A stretch of DNA of 64,000 bases from an uncultured Flavobacteriales bacterium. Lineage in GTDB: Bacteria > Bacteroidota > Bacteroidia > Flavobacteriales > BACL11. The notes below the pieces were generated by a model, which was not told the DNA's origin, searched no databases, and saw only the letters and a list, made by a program, of their open reading frames with translations. The stretch is from assembly GCA_905181585.1 (NCBI GenBank), contig CAJIYG010000001.1, positions 1 to 64,000 on the forward strand. Reading direction: 5' to 3'. Of this stretch, positions 9,475 to 18,819 are shown in pieces (position 1 is the first letter of the stretch; every line of letters begins with the position of its first letter). Both the position numbers and the translations under genes were made by a program.

Positions 9475-9566
9475 AATATTGTAAAAATATTATTTAAAGA
9501 TGTGACTTACTTTACGTATTTACACTTAAATTAAAAAAAATTATTATGTAATATATGTTAAAAACT

Positions 9567-10764
9567 TTAAACGCCACAAAAATCAATAAGAAGCTGATTT
9601 TCATTCAATACTAGAGATTTAAATTCATCATGCTTAACAAGAACAACTATTATATCACACAACTTAATAGCCTGCTTTAAATTTGTTAAATCAAAAAAAT
9701 CATGGACAGAAATATTAGGCTCAACAATCATACATTTTTGAGGGCTTTTATAAATTTCTTTAGCAATATATAAGGCAGGAGATTCTCTCAAGTCATCAAT
9801 ATTTGGCTTGAATGCTAAACCTAGCACAGCAGTTTTGGGCTTAATTTTATTTTTTAACTCAAATTCTAATTGAGCATTTTTAATTTTTTCAATACACCAT
9901 TCTGGTTTAAAATTATTAACCTCTCTAGCCATAGCAATCATCTTTGATTCCTGTGGGAAATCCGAAACAATAAAATAAGGATCTACCGCTATACAGTGAC
10001 CTCCAACTCCACAGCCTGGCTGTAGAATATTTACTCTAGGGTGCTTATTTGCTAATTTGATTAATTCCCATACATTAATATCTGCTTTATCGCATATTAA
10101 AGAGAGTTCATTGGCAAAAGCTATTTGAACATCTCTAGAGGAGTTTTCTACAAGTTTACACATCTCAGCTGTACGAGCATTGGTTTCGTGCAGCTCACCT
10201 TTAACATACTTACTGTAAAACAAGATTGCTTTTTGAGTAGAAGCCTTCATCTACACCTCCAATAACACGATCATTATGAACGAGTTCATGCATTACATTT
10301 CCTGGCAATACTCTTTCAGGGCAATAGGCAATATGAATATCTCCTTCTAGTTCAGGTCTTAATGCATAAATTAATTTTTGCATCTTTTCTGTCGTACCAA
10401 TAGGAGAAGTTGATTCTATAATATACAAGTCTCCTTTTTTTAAAAGTGGAATAATACTCTTTGTTGCTGCCTCAACAAAAGAAATATCTGGCTCATGATT
10501 TCCCTTAAATGGAGTTGGAACTACTATTAAATATACTTCAGCAGTACTTGCTTTGGTTGCAGCTTTTAAATTTCCTTTTAAAACAGCTTCAGATACAATC
10601 TTATCTAAATCTGGCTCTACAATATGAATTTTTCCTTGATTAATAGTATCAACAACTTTTTGGTTTATATCAACACCCAAAACATTTGTACCGTGAGAGG
10701 CTATTAGTGCAGATGTGGGCAGTCCTATGTATCCTAAACCTATGGTAACTACTTCTGGATTCAT
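9567..10764 (-). pseudogene. wecC: UDP-N-acetyl-D-mannosamine dehydrogenase, single frameshift
   Basis: It oxidises UDP-ManNAc to UDP-ManNAcA, following WecB. The N-terminal piece (10764-10210) has VVTIGLGYIGLPTSALIA and VPTPFKGNHEPDISFV. The C-terminal piece (10250-9567) has NARTAEMCKLVENSSRDVQI, GCGVGGHCIAVDPYF with the catalytic cysteine, and LGLAFKPNIDDLRESPA. These are the three domains of the UDP-glucose/GDP-mannose dehydrogenase family. The break is one extra G (CC at 10244-10245 on the plus strand); without it GGVDEASTQKAILFYSKYV reads through. The gene overlaps the stop of wecB by one base in a TAATG arrangement. Its repaired length, about 400 residues, is normal. Confidence 0.88.
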
Positions 10765-11882
10765 TATTTTATATTTTTTATAAAGTCTACAATTCTTTTT
10801 GATGCCAAGCCATCTCCATAAGGATTATGAAGCTTTGACATTTTAACAAAGTTATCTTCATTATTAAGTAAGTCCAATGCTTTAGAAACAATCAACTCTT
10901 CATTTGTTCCAACTAGTAAAACCGTTCCTGCTTCAACAGCCTCTGGCCTTTCTGTTGTATCTCTCATCACTAACACAGGTTTTCCTAAACTTGGCGCTTC
11001 TTCTTGAACACCACCGCTGTCTGTGATAATAATTTTAGATCTATTCATTAGCCAGATGAAATCTTGATATGCTAAAGGGTCTATTAAAATTACATTTTTA
11101 ACTGTTGATAAGATTCTGTTAACTGGTTCTTGGACTTTTGGATTCAAATGAACAGGATATATAATTAAACGAGTTGTATCATCTTCAGCAATTCGTTTTA
11201 GAGCTTGACAGATTCTTTCAAAACCACCTCCATGATTCTCTCTTCGATGTCCTGTTACTAAAACTACTTCTTGATCACCTATTTTTTTTGAAAGATCTTG
11301 AATTAATTTACTTGGATTCTCATTAACTTTTTCTACAGATTTCAAAAGTGCATCTATGACAGTATTTCCAGTAACTAATATTGAATCTCCAGAAATATTC
11401 TCTTTTAATAAGTTAGCTTTTGAAGTTTCTGTTGGAGCGAAATGGTAATCACAAATCCTACCCGTGATTTGACGATTTATTTCTTCTGGAAAAGGAGACA
11501 ACTTATTATTTGTTCTAAGTCCTGCCTCTACATGGCATACTTTGGCCCCAGAATAAAAACTTGCGATGGACCCTGCCATAGTAGTGGTAGTATCTCCATG
11601 AACAAACACATAATCTGGATTAAATTCTTCTAGAATTGGTTTTAAGGACTCAATAATAGTAGCGGTAAGGCCATATAAATTTTGACCAGGCTTCATTAAA
11701 TTCAAATCATAATCAGGTTTGATATCAAAAAAATCTAATACCTGATCAAGCATTTCTCTATGTTGGGCTGTTACACATACTTTCGTATCAAAGGTCTCTG
11801 TATACTTTTGAAACTCTTTAACTAATGGAGCCATTTTAATCGCCTCAGGTCTAGTTCCAAATATTAATAATATTTTTTTCAT
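10764..11882 (-). CDS. wecB: UDP-N-acetylglucosamine 2-epimerase (non-hydrolysing)
   Basis: This intact 372-residue protein has the GT-B-like fold of WecB/MnaA. Diagnostic segments are ILLIFGTRPEAIKMAPLV at the N-terminus, FVHGDTTTTMAGSIASFY, CHVEAGLRTNNKLSPFPEE with conserved Glu and Arg, GHRRENHGGG, and ITDSGGVQEEAPSLGKPVLV. It converts UDP-GlcNAc to UDP-ManNAc, which the following wecC product oxidises. The stop and the wecC start share a base. The upstream neighbour is a WecG/TagA-family transferase, so the three genes form a coherent ManNAc(A) synthesis and transfer group. Confidence 0.95.
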   Translation of the reverse strand: MKKILLIFGTRPEAIKMAPLVKEFQKYTETFDTKVCVTAQHREMLDQVLDFFDIKPDYDLNLMKPGQNLYGLTATIIESLKPILEEFNPDYVFVHGDTTTTMAGSIASFYSGAKVCHVEAGLRTNNKLSPFPEEINRQITGRICDYHFAPTETSKANLLKENISGDSILVTGNTVIDALLKSVEKVNENPSKLIQDLSKKIGDQEVVLVTGHRRENHGGGFERICQALKRIAEDDTTRLIIYPVHLNPKVQEPVNRILSTVKNVILIDPLAYQDFIWLMNRSKIIITDSGGVQEEAPSLGKPVLVMRDTTERPEAVEAGTVLLVGTNEELIVSKALDLLNNEDNFVKMSKLHNPYGDGLASKRIVDFIKNIK

Positions 11883-11943
11883 ATTGATTTAAAGAGAAAG
11901 TTGAGTTCAATCCACAAATTTAACATTAAATAAAAATAACTTG

Positions 11944-12696
11944 CTAACTATCAAAATTTAAAAAAAATTTCTTCCTTATTATTATATATATAAACTTTAA
12001 ATTGCCTACAAGATATCTTTTCCACATTCTTCGAGGTTCTTGCAATAGTCTATACAACCATTCTAAACCAAGTTTTTGCGCCAATATAGGAGCTCTTTTT
12101 ACTTTGCCGGCAATCACATCAAAACTACCTCCAACACCCATGATAAAATTTATACATTTTAGATCTTCTTTATGTCTATTTAAAAATATTTCTTTTTTAG
12201 GGGAAGTAATGGCAACAAATAAAATATTAGCTCCTGAATTAGTTATTTCTTCTACAATATCTTTTTCTTCATCTGAGTTGAAATATCCATTTCTATATCC
12301 AGCAATCATATTCTTAGAATATTTTTTAGAATATTTCGCCACTAGCGCTTCAATAACTTCTTTAGATGCCCCTAAGAAAAAACATTTGTAACTATTTTTA
12401 TAAGACAAGGAAATTAGATTTTCCATTAAATCTATACCAGCAACTCTCTCTGGAATTCTTAATCCAAGAAAACGAGCTGCCCATACAATACTTTGTCCAT
12501 CTGCATTTATTAAATCTGCACTAACAACACTTTGAGTTAAAAGCTGATCTTTTTGCATTAAAACCACCTTACCAGCATTGATCACAGAATGATGAATACA
12601 CTTATTATTCACAACAGCATCGTCTACTTTTTTTAATGTCTCTTCCATTGTGATTGCATCAACAGGAATTCCTAAGAAATCAATTCTATTTTTCAT
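11944..12696 (-). CDS. WecG/TagA/CpsF family glycosyltransferase (GT26)
   Basis: This 250-residue protein matches GT26 enzymes over its whole length. Recognisable parts are FLGIPVDAITMEETLKKVD at the start, NADGQSIVWAARFLGLRIPE with the active-site Asp, ERVAGIDLMENL, FFLGASKEV, FVAITSPKKEIFLN, MGVGGSFDVIAGKVKRAP and GLEWLYRLLQEPRRMWKRYL at the end. Family members transfer ManNAc or ManNAcA from the UDP-sugar to a polyprenyl-linked acceptor at the inner face of the membrane, which fits the adjacent wecB and wecC genes. The C-terminal basic tail is usual for membrane association. The gene overlaps the upstream GT4 gene by 11 bp. Confidence 0.9.
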   Translation of the reverse strand: MKNRIDFLGIPVDAITMEETLKKVDDAVVNNKCIHHSVINAGKVVLMQKDQLLTQSVVSADLINADGQSIVWAARFLGLRIPERVAGIDLMENLISLSYKNSYKCFFLGASKEVIEALVAKYSKKYSKNMIAGYRNGYFNSDEEKDIVEEITNSGANILFVAITSPKKEIFLNRHKEDLKCINFIMGVGGSFDVIAGKVKRAPILAQKLGLEWLYRLLQEPRRMWKRYLVGNLKFIYIIIRKKFFLNFDS

Positions 12697-13875
12697 TAAT
12701 TAAATCATTATAAATCTTAGTATACTTAAGAGAATTTATCTGCCAATTTCTATTTTCTAGAATTTCATTATAGGCATTATCAATTACAACATTAATCTTT
12801 TTATTTTTTAGAACATCAATAATAATTTTCTTTAGAGCAGATTCGGATTCCGCTTTAAAAAGAAAACCAGTTTTTTCATTTTTAATTAACTCATGCATTC
12901 CACCCACATCACTTGCAATAACTAATTTTCTATACGCCATAGCCTCCAGAGGTTTTAAAGGGGTAACAGAATTTGTAAGTAAATTACTTATTCTTGGATT
13001 AACAACTATATCAACATTACTGTATACTTGTGAAACTTGAGAGGGTAGAAAGCTACCTTTAAATTGAATTAATGGATTATTTAATGCCAGAAGCTCTAAA
13101 TTTTTCCTTTCAATACCGTCTCCATAAAAGATAAGCTTATTAGTCAACCCATCAGCATGTAATTGATTAAAGACTTTAATTAATAAATCTAAACCCTCTA
13201 ATAGGACTTAAAGTCCCAATATATCCAAAAACTAAGTCCTTATTTTTTTTTTCAATTATCTTTATATTAGAAACATCAACAGCATTCGGAACTATAGATA
13301 TTATTTTATTTTTAAGCAAATACCTTTTGAAATATTATCTTTTAAAGCATTATTTATTACAATAATACGATCACTATAGTACATAGAAAATGTTTCTAAA
13401 TAAGTGATTATAGAAAAAATAACATGCTTAAAAATATTTTTCCTTTTATATCTCTCTTCCCATAAAGATCTAACTTCATAAGCCATAGGAATCTTTAATA
13501 TAAACTTGTAATTAAAGCTGCTATAGCACAAAAAAACATTGCATGAGCATGAACTAATTGCACTTTTTCTTTTTTAGCAATACCATAAACTGTTCTGGTA
13601 AACTTTACAATTGAATAATCTTTTTTAACTGAATAACCAGGCTAGTTTTCCTTCAGCTACAATTTCATTCTATTTGAATTTGAAAATGTTCTATAATAAA
13701 TAACTCCTTCAATATTTTCTTTTTTCGAGTCCACTTCTAAAGGAGGCTGGAATGGAGATGTAATGACAACAGGTGTTATACCGTTTTTTAATTGAGAATT
13801 AATTAAATCTCTAGACCTTATACTTGAACCGGCAGTATTAGGAATTGATTGATATAGAACGTGAAGTATTTTCAT
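12686..13875 (-). pseudogene. GT4-family glycosyltransferase, frameshifted
   Basis: The gene reads MKILHVLYQSIPNTAGSSIR from 13875, then loses frame near 13660. It resumes with IPMAYEVRSLWEERYKRKN (13531-13301), breaks again near 13310 and near 13160, and ends with the donor-binding domain 13147-12686. That domain contains LIFYGDGIERKNLELLA, VNPRISNLLTNSVTPLKPLEAMAYRK and SDVGGMHELI, the EX7E-like region of retaining GT-B transferases. FGYIGTLSPIRGLDLLIK is readable between the last two pieces. About 395 residues would result after repair. The donor and linkage are unknown. Its start overlaps the upstream Wzy gene by 38 bp, suggesting tight coupling before the damage arose. Confidence 0.75.
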
Positions 13876-15079
13876 TATTTAGAGATAAGAACAACAAATT
13901 TAAAAATAAGAAATGGAAAATAGTACCTGATTGATATAAGGTTGACATAGTGATGAAAATAATAAAGTAAAAAACTAATATAGAACGTCTAATCTTTGTT
14001 TGTCTTATATTAAAAAGCAATAATCTGAAGAAGAGAATTAAAAGTAAAATACAAAACATTCCATATTTGACAAAAAGAGTAAGATAGGTTGAATCAATAG
14101 TATTCAACTTAGTGTCTAATGATCTGTACTCAAACCATGGAATTTCAAAATAGGTCCCAAATCCTAAACCATAAATAAATTGGTGAGGCTCCATTTCAAT
14201 AATTTTCTCAACGGCAGGGGCAAATCTAGAAATAATCTGCAGTGTTACAATATCAGAATTAGAATCAACAACTCTATTGGCACTAATAGCATAACTGTAA
14301 ATAACAAATAGAACTATTGGAATTAAGGCATATAAAATCTTTTTAATTAAATTTCTTTTTGAAAATAAAAAATAAATAAAAACAATTGCAAATATTAATA
14401 TCCTAAGGTTAGATATTAAAATAATTATTAATGCAAGAGAGATTATTAAATTTAGTTTAATTTTTGATATCTCATTTAACATCAGTTCTTTTAAAAAAAT
14501 ACGAGAAATTAAAAATAAAGAGGCTACAAAAGTTACTGCATCAAAATATCTAAAAATATTGTTTTGGTAATACTGATCATCAAATGAAAAAGTATATAGA
14601 AGTAAGATGAAAAATAATATTTTAAATACGAAAACATATAATAAAACATTAGCTAAAGATTTGAAAGAAATTTGAGGTTTATTTAGAATTGAAGTTAGAA
14701 TAAAAGCATAACCCAATAGTAAGATAGGTCGTAAATCTCTTAATAAATATTTATCAATATCTACAGAATTACTAACTGCTAAAAGAGTATAAAAAATAAA
14801 AAAAAATAAAAATAATGCTATGTTAAAAATATTTTCTTTAAAAATATTTTTATTAATCGACAGAGTAATTAAATAATACAATAAAAGAGTTAAAAAAAAA
14901 TAGTCAAAGAAATACACCCCATTTAATGAAATGAAGTTCATAAATTGATTTGATGTTGGAATTATTAATCCTATGGCAAAAAAAATCGTTAAAGATTTTT
15001 TTGGATAAAAAAAATAGAGTAGCCCTAAAAATATTGAGATAAAACTAAGTGAAAAATAAATTAAAATATCATAAGACAC
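13838..15079 (-). CDS. O-antigen/capsule polymerase, Wzy-like
   Basis: This 413-residue integral membrane protein has about ten to eleven hydrophobic helices spread over its whole length. A large polar loop between roughly residues 262 and 330 (SANRVVDSNSD, FAPAVEKIIEMEPHQFIYG, GFGTYFEIPWFEYR) is predicted to be periplasmic. This topology, the Tyr- and Phe-rich composition and the position between a glycosyltransferase and an acetyltransferase are what one expects for Wzy, which joins undecaprenyl-linked repeat units. Sequence conservation in this family is too low for a firm motif. A second multi-spanning protein of the ligase/polymerase class occurs at 24.8-26.0 kb; which of the two is polymerase and which is ligase is inferred. 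Confidence 0.7.
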   Translation of the reverse strand: MSYDILIYFSLSFISIFLGLLYFFYPKKSLTIFFAIGLIIPTSNQFMNFISLNGVYFFDYFFLTLLLYYLITLSINKNIFKENIFNIALFLFFFIFYTLLAVSNSVDIDKYLLRDLRPILLLGYAFILTSILNKPQISFKSLANVLLYVFVFKILFFILLLYTFSFDDQYYQNNIFRYFDAVTFVASLFLISRIFLKELMLNEISKIKLNLIISLALIIILISNLRILIFAIVFIYFLFSKRNLIKKILYALIPIVLFVIYSYAISANRVVDSNSDIVTLQIISRFAPAVEKIIEMEPHQFIYGLGFGTYFEIPWFEYRSLDTKLNTIDSTYLTLFVKYGMFCILLLILFFRLLLFNIRQTKIRRSILVFYFIIFITMSTLYQSGTIFHFLFLNLLFLSLNNENTSRSISINS

Positions 15080-15082
15080 AGG

Positions 15083-15577
15083 CTATCTCTGCTTAATTAA
15101 TTTCGCTGGATTTCCAGCATAGACACAATTTGATGGCACATCTTTTGTTACAACACTGCCAGCACCAATTATAGAATTAGATCCTATTTTTACGCCTGGC
15201 AAGATAATTGATCTAGCTCCAATCCAAACATTATCACTAATCAAAACAGATGAGGTAAGATATCCTTGTTCACTAATTTTTTTTTCAAGATTTTTATAAA
15301 TATGATTTTGAGAGTAAATAATTACTTCTGGACCAATTAACACATCATCTGAAACAGACACATCTCCGCCGGCATTAATGATACAACCTCGGTTAATAGA
15401 AACATTATTTCCAATGCTTAGTTTTGATGGACTATCAATATGTACACCATCCCAAATAAATGAACTACTACCACTTTTATATGGCAAAAAAAAATTTCTA
15501 TAAAAACAACCTATTTTTCCAGGTATGAATTTTAAAAAATGTTGCAACCACATTATAAGTTCATATCTAATTCTCAT
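15083..15577 (-). CDS. Left-handed beta-helix O-acetyltransferase (WbbJ/CatB-like)
   Basis: This 164-residue protein consists mainly of hexapeptide repeats, visible as [39 protein letters not shown] and [20 protein letters not shown]. The His in SQNHIY is the likely catalytic base. The end [20 protein letters not shown] is the usual closing motif of sugar and maltose-type O-acetyltransferases. It would transfer acetyl from acetyl-CoA to a sugar of the repeat unit. It overlaps the Wzx gene by 11 bp and precedes wzy by 4 bp, so it belongs to assembly of the same polymer. It is not the PglD type, which has an extra N-terminal Rossmann-like domain. Confidence 0.82.
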   Translation of the reverse strand: MRIRYELIMWLQHFLKFIPGKIGCFYRNFFLPYKSGSSSFIWDGVHIDSPSKLSIGNNVSINRGCIINAGGDVSVSDDVLIGPEVIIYSQNHIYKNLEKKISEQGYLTSSVLISDNVWIGARSIILPGVKIGSNSIIGAGSVVTKDVPSNCVYAGNPAKLIKQR

Positions 15578-16760
15578 ATTTTAATAATTGTTTATACCAA
15601 ATTAAGCTGCGAATTAGCCATAAAGTTATTATAAAAAAAATAGTTATAGAAATATTAAATGCAAAATAATAAATACAAGGCATTATCAAAAATATACTAA
15701 AGATAGACTTAATATTTATGTCAATGAGCATCTTATCATTAGCAACCGCCCCTACTGCAGAAGAAAGTAGCGAATAAATAACTTTAATATTTCCCAGTAT
15801 TATTAAAGGAATAATAATATCTAAATTTAAAAGAATTTGCAGATCGTATATATTTAAATATTCTATTAAACACAAAGATATAATAAGAACAATTGAAAAA
15901 CATAAAGAATATTTTTGTGCTAAAACAATTTTATCATTTAACATTTTTTGACTAAAATCTTTTTTAAAAACAATTATCTCCTTAAAGCCAATATAATTTT
16001 GAAAGAGCATAAAAGGAAATAAGAAAATATTAATATAAAAAAAATAATTACCCATTTCGGAAAGTCCAAATCTATTTTCAATAAAAAATCTATCACCAAA
16101 ACTTATCAAAGAAATCGTAAATAGTGTAAGAAAAAATAATAAAGATTGTTTAATCAATGCTATTATTTTTTTTTCATGAACAACAACTATCTGTTTAAAC
16201 AAAGGAAAAATTAAAATTCCACTAACAAAAAATAAAATTAAAACATATTGAAATAAATCAAAGATTTTAATTTTAATCTCAAAGAATACTAAATATAGAG
16301 TTATGAGAAATAAACCAATTTTCCAAAAGTTAAGACTCAATTGAGAAAATATAAATTTTGACATCATTCGACTTAAATTGAAAACTAATTTTGTTAAAAT
16401 AACCAAAGTAGATAATGTTAAAAGATAATAATAATCTAATCCGATTTCATAGTTATTAATAATCAAATAAGAACCAACTATAGAAACAAAAAAAACTGAT
16501 ATAAAGGAAGGGAGAATAACTGATTTTTCAATTTCCAGTTTTTGTTTTATTTTAGAAGTTCTAATTAAAGTTTGTTCAAAGCCAAGCATCCCAAAAGATG
16601 ACAACAATGATATGTATGTTATAAAAATGGAGTATGTTCCATAATTATCTTGCGAGAGATAATCTTTTAATAAAAAATTAACTAAGAAAAAACAGAGTGA
16701 ACCAAAAGCAATTATGACAAAAGAGAAATGTTTACGAAAAGATAAAAAAAAATTAGACAT
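15567..16760 (-). CDS. Polysaccharide flippase, Wzx-like
   Basis: This 397-residue protein has about twelve predicted membrane helices in the arrangement of the MATE/MOP superfamily. [20 protein letters not shown] near the N-terminus corresponds to the common LxxxxYGxY motif of Wzx and related exporters. It should move the undecaprenyl-linked repeat unit across the inner membrane for Wzy. It lies 17 bp downstream of the rmlB-like gene and overlaps the acetyltransferase gene. Another flippase-like protein of the MurJ branch is encoded at 26.0-27.3 kb, so this locus has two candidate exporters. Composition is strongly AT-rich and Phe/Ile/Leu-rich like the adjoining Wzy. Confidence 0.8.
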   Translation of the reverse strand: MSNFFLSFRKHFSFVIIAFGSLCFFLVNFLLKDYLSQDNYGTYSIFITYISLLSSFGMLGFEQTLIRTSKIKQKLEIEKSVILPSFISVFFVSIVGSYLIINNYEIGLDYYYLLTLSTLVILTKLVFNLSRMMSKFIFSQLSLNFWKIGLFLITLYLVFFEIKIKIFDLFQYVLILFFVSGILIFPLFKQIVVVHEKKIIALIKQSLLFFLTLFTISLISFGDRFFIENRFGLSEMGNYFFYINIFLFPFMLFQNYIGFKEIIVFKKDFSQKMLNDKIVLAQKYSLCFSIVLIISLCLIEYLNIYDLQILLNLDIIIPLIILGNIKVIYSLLSSAVGAVANDKMLIDINIKSIFSIFLIMPCIYYFAFNISITIFFIITLWLIRSLIWYKQLLKYEN

Positions 16761-16777
16761 AAATCATGTCTGTATAA

Positions 16778-17833
16778 TTACACATTATTGTATTGATTTT
16801 TATAGTACTCTTTATAGCGACCAGATGTAGTATTTTCTAGCCATAATTTATTTTGCAAATACCAATCTATAGTTTTAGACAAACCTTGCTCAAATGTTAC
16901 AGAAGGACTCCAGCCCAACTCTGATTGAATTTTGTTAGCATCTATAGCATATCTTAAATCATGTCCAGCCCTATCTTTAACAAATGTGATTAACTGTCGA
17001 CTTGTCCCTTTTGACCTATCAAGTTTTTCATCAAGTAAATCACACAGCAATTTTACTAAATCTATATTCTTCCATTCATTAAAACCGCCAATATTATAAG
17101 TATGACGATTCTTTCCTTTATGAAAAACAAGATCAATTGCCTTAGCATGATCAACAACATATAACCAATCTCTTGTATAATTTCCATCGCCATAAACGGG
17201 CAAAGATTTGTTACATAGTATATTATTAATAAAAAGAGGAATTAGTTTTTCAGGGAATTGATATGGTCCGTAATTATTTGAGCAATTTGTAATTACATAA
17301 GGCATAGAGTATGTTTCTCCATATGCTCTGACAAAATGATCAGAACTAGCCTTTGAGGCAGAATATGGAGAATTAGGATCATAAGAGGTGTCTTCTTTAA
17401 ATAATCCAGCTTCACCTAAAGAACCGTAAACTTCATCCGTACTTATATGATAAAACAATTTATTAGTCCAATTATTTTTCCATAATTCTTTAAAAGAATT
17501 TAATAATATCATTGTGCCTAAAATATTAGTCTTTGCAAAAAGTAATGGATCATTAATTGATCTATCAACATGAGACTCCGCTGCTAAATGAATAACAGAA
17601 TCAAATTTATATTTTTCAAAAATTTTATTAATAAAATTTTGATCGGTAATATCACCTTTTATAAATGTGTAGTTTTCAGATCTCTCAATATCTTTTAAAT
17701 TCTCTAGATTACCAGCATATGTTAGAAGATCTAAATTATATATATGATAATCAGAATATTTTCTTACAAATCTCCTAACAAGATGAGAACCAATAAAACC
17801 TGCACCTCCAGTAATTAAAATTCTTTTTTTCAT
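16778..17833 (-). CDS. rfbB: dTDP-glucose 4,6-dehydratase
   Basis: This is an intact 351-residue extended SDR. ILITGGAGFIGSHLVRRFV binds NAD, LDLLTYAGNLENLKDIE is the RmlB-specific nucleotide loop, HLAAESHVDRSINDP and HISTDEVYGSLG carry the catalytic Thr/Asp/Glu region, and SPYSASKASSDHFVRAY gives YxxxK. NNYGPYQFPEKLIPLFI and YGDGNYTRDWLYVVDHAKAI complete the family signature. It makes dTDP-4-keto-6-deoxyglucose, precursor of rhamnose and several amino-deoxy sugars. No rfbA, rfbC or rfbD gene is seen in the window, so the other steps must be encoded elsewhere or the product is used differently. It overlaps the upstream gpsA-like gene by one base. Confidence 0.95.
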   Translation of the reverse strand: MKKRILITGGAGFIGSHLVRRFVRKYSDYHIYNLDLLTYAGNLENLKDIERSENYTFIKGDITDQNFINKIFEKYKFDSVIHLAAESHVDRSINDPLLFAKTNILGTMILLNSFKELWKNNWTNKLFYHISTDEVYGSLGEAGLFKEDTSYDPNSPYSASKASSDHFVRAYGETYSMPYVITNCSNNYGPYQFPEKLIPLFINNILCNKSLPVYGDGNYTRDWLYVVDHAKAIDLVFHKGKNRHTYNIGGFNEWKNIDLVKLLCDLLDEKLDRSKGTSRQLITFVKDRAGHDLRYAIDANKIQSELGWSPSVTFEQGLSKTIDWYLQNKLWLENTTSGRYKEYYKNQYNNV

Positions 17834-18807
17834 TATTTACTATTAAACATTTCATTTACATCTATATTGAATCTTCTTTCATCAGAATTCAAATAAAAAT
17901 GAAGTTTACTTAAAATTGGAAAATTAATAATCAAATTTTTATCAATTAAAGAGTAGATAGTATTAATTGAATTTAACCCTTCAATAACAACAGTATTATC
18001 TTTACTATTTGACTCATAAAAACCTTTACCAATCAGCAATCCTAACGTTCTATTTCTACTTAAATCATTTAAAGAAGTTAAGCAAGCATCGCCTAAACCA
18101 CATGACAAAAATAGAGTATTTTCATTTCCTCCAAAATACTTATTAAGCATTCTAATTTCAGAAAAAACTTTTGTCATAAACATAAATCTAGTGTTATGAG
18201 AATTATATTTTGCATCAATAATACCAATAAAAAGAGCATAAATATTTTTAACTACACTTAATATTTCTACACCTTTTATATCTTTTGTAGAATCTAAAAA
18301 AATATTTGTTTTTTTGAATAATTGTGAGAGTATGTCAAATTGAGATCTTTGAGAATACGCAAGAGTTAATAAGGTTTTTGCATTTTCCATTATTTCAATA
18401 GCAAAAGAAGGCCCCTTTAAGCTGACAATGTTTTTTGTATTAAAAAAATTTGCTAAATAATCTGTAATAATTTCACCATTTTCAAAAATACCCTTGGAAA
18501 GATTAACGATAATCTGATCTTTAGAAATTTTATCTTTAAAATCATATATACATTTTATAATAGCTGAAGATGGAATTGCTAAAAAAACAATATCAAATTC
18601 TGAAACTCTATCGGTATTATCAGTAGCTTTTATGTTAGCACTAAGCTTAGTATTTGGAAAATACTTATGATTAATATTATTTTGATTTATATCATACACT
18701 ATCTGTTGTGACCTAGAATATAAAGTAACATTATTATTTTGATTCTGTGCTAAAGAATTAGCAATCGCAGTACCAAATGTTCCAGAGCCAATAATATATA
18801 TGTTCAT
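17833..18807 (-). CDS. NAD(P)-dependent glycerol-3-phosphate dehydrogenase-like protein
   Basis: This 324-residue protein resembles GpsA. MNIYIIGSGTFGTAIANSLA is the dinucleotide-binding motif, VFLAIPSSAI follows at the end of the Rossmann domain, and VSLKGPSFAIEI matches the GPSFAxE active-site motif. VLSVVKNIYALFIGIIDA and GLGDACLTSLNDLSRNR match the C-terminal all-helical domain with the catalytic Lys and GxGD(L) motif. It is likely to reduce dihydroxyacetone phosphate. The location inside a polysaccharide locus suggests a dedicated supply for a glycerol-phosphate decoration, or a related reaction, rather than the housekeeping lipid role. No glycerol-3-phosphate cytidylyltransferase is recognisable nearby. 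Confidence 0.75.
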   Translation of the reverse strand: MNIYIIGSGTFGTAIANSLAQNQNNNVTLYSRSQQIVYDINQNNINHKYFPNTKLSANIKATDNTDRVSEFDIVFLAIPSSAIIKCIYDFKDKISKDQIIVNLSKGIFENGEIITDYLANFFNTKNIVSLKGPSFAIEIMENAKTLLTLAYSQRSQFDILSQLFKKTNIFLDSTKDIKGVEILSVVKNIYALFIGIIDAKYNSHNTRFMFMTKVFSEIRMLNKYFGGNENTLFLSCGLGDACLTSLNDLSRNRTLGLLIGKGFYESNSKDNTVVIEGLNSINTIYSLIDKNLIINFPILSKLHFYLNSDERRFNIDVNEMFNSK

Positions 18808-18819
18808 AGGGTAAACTTA

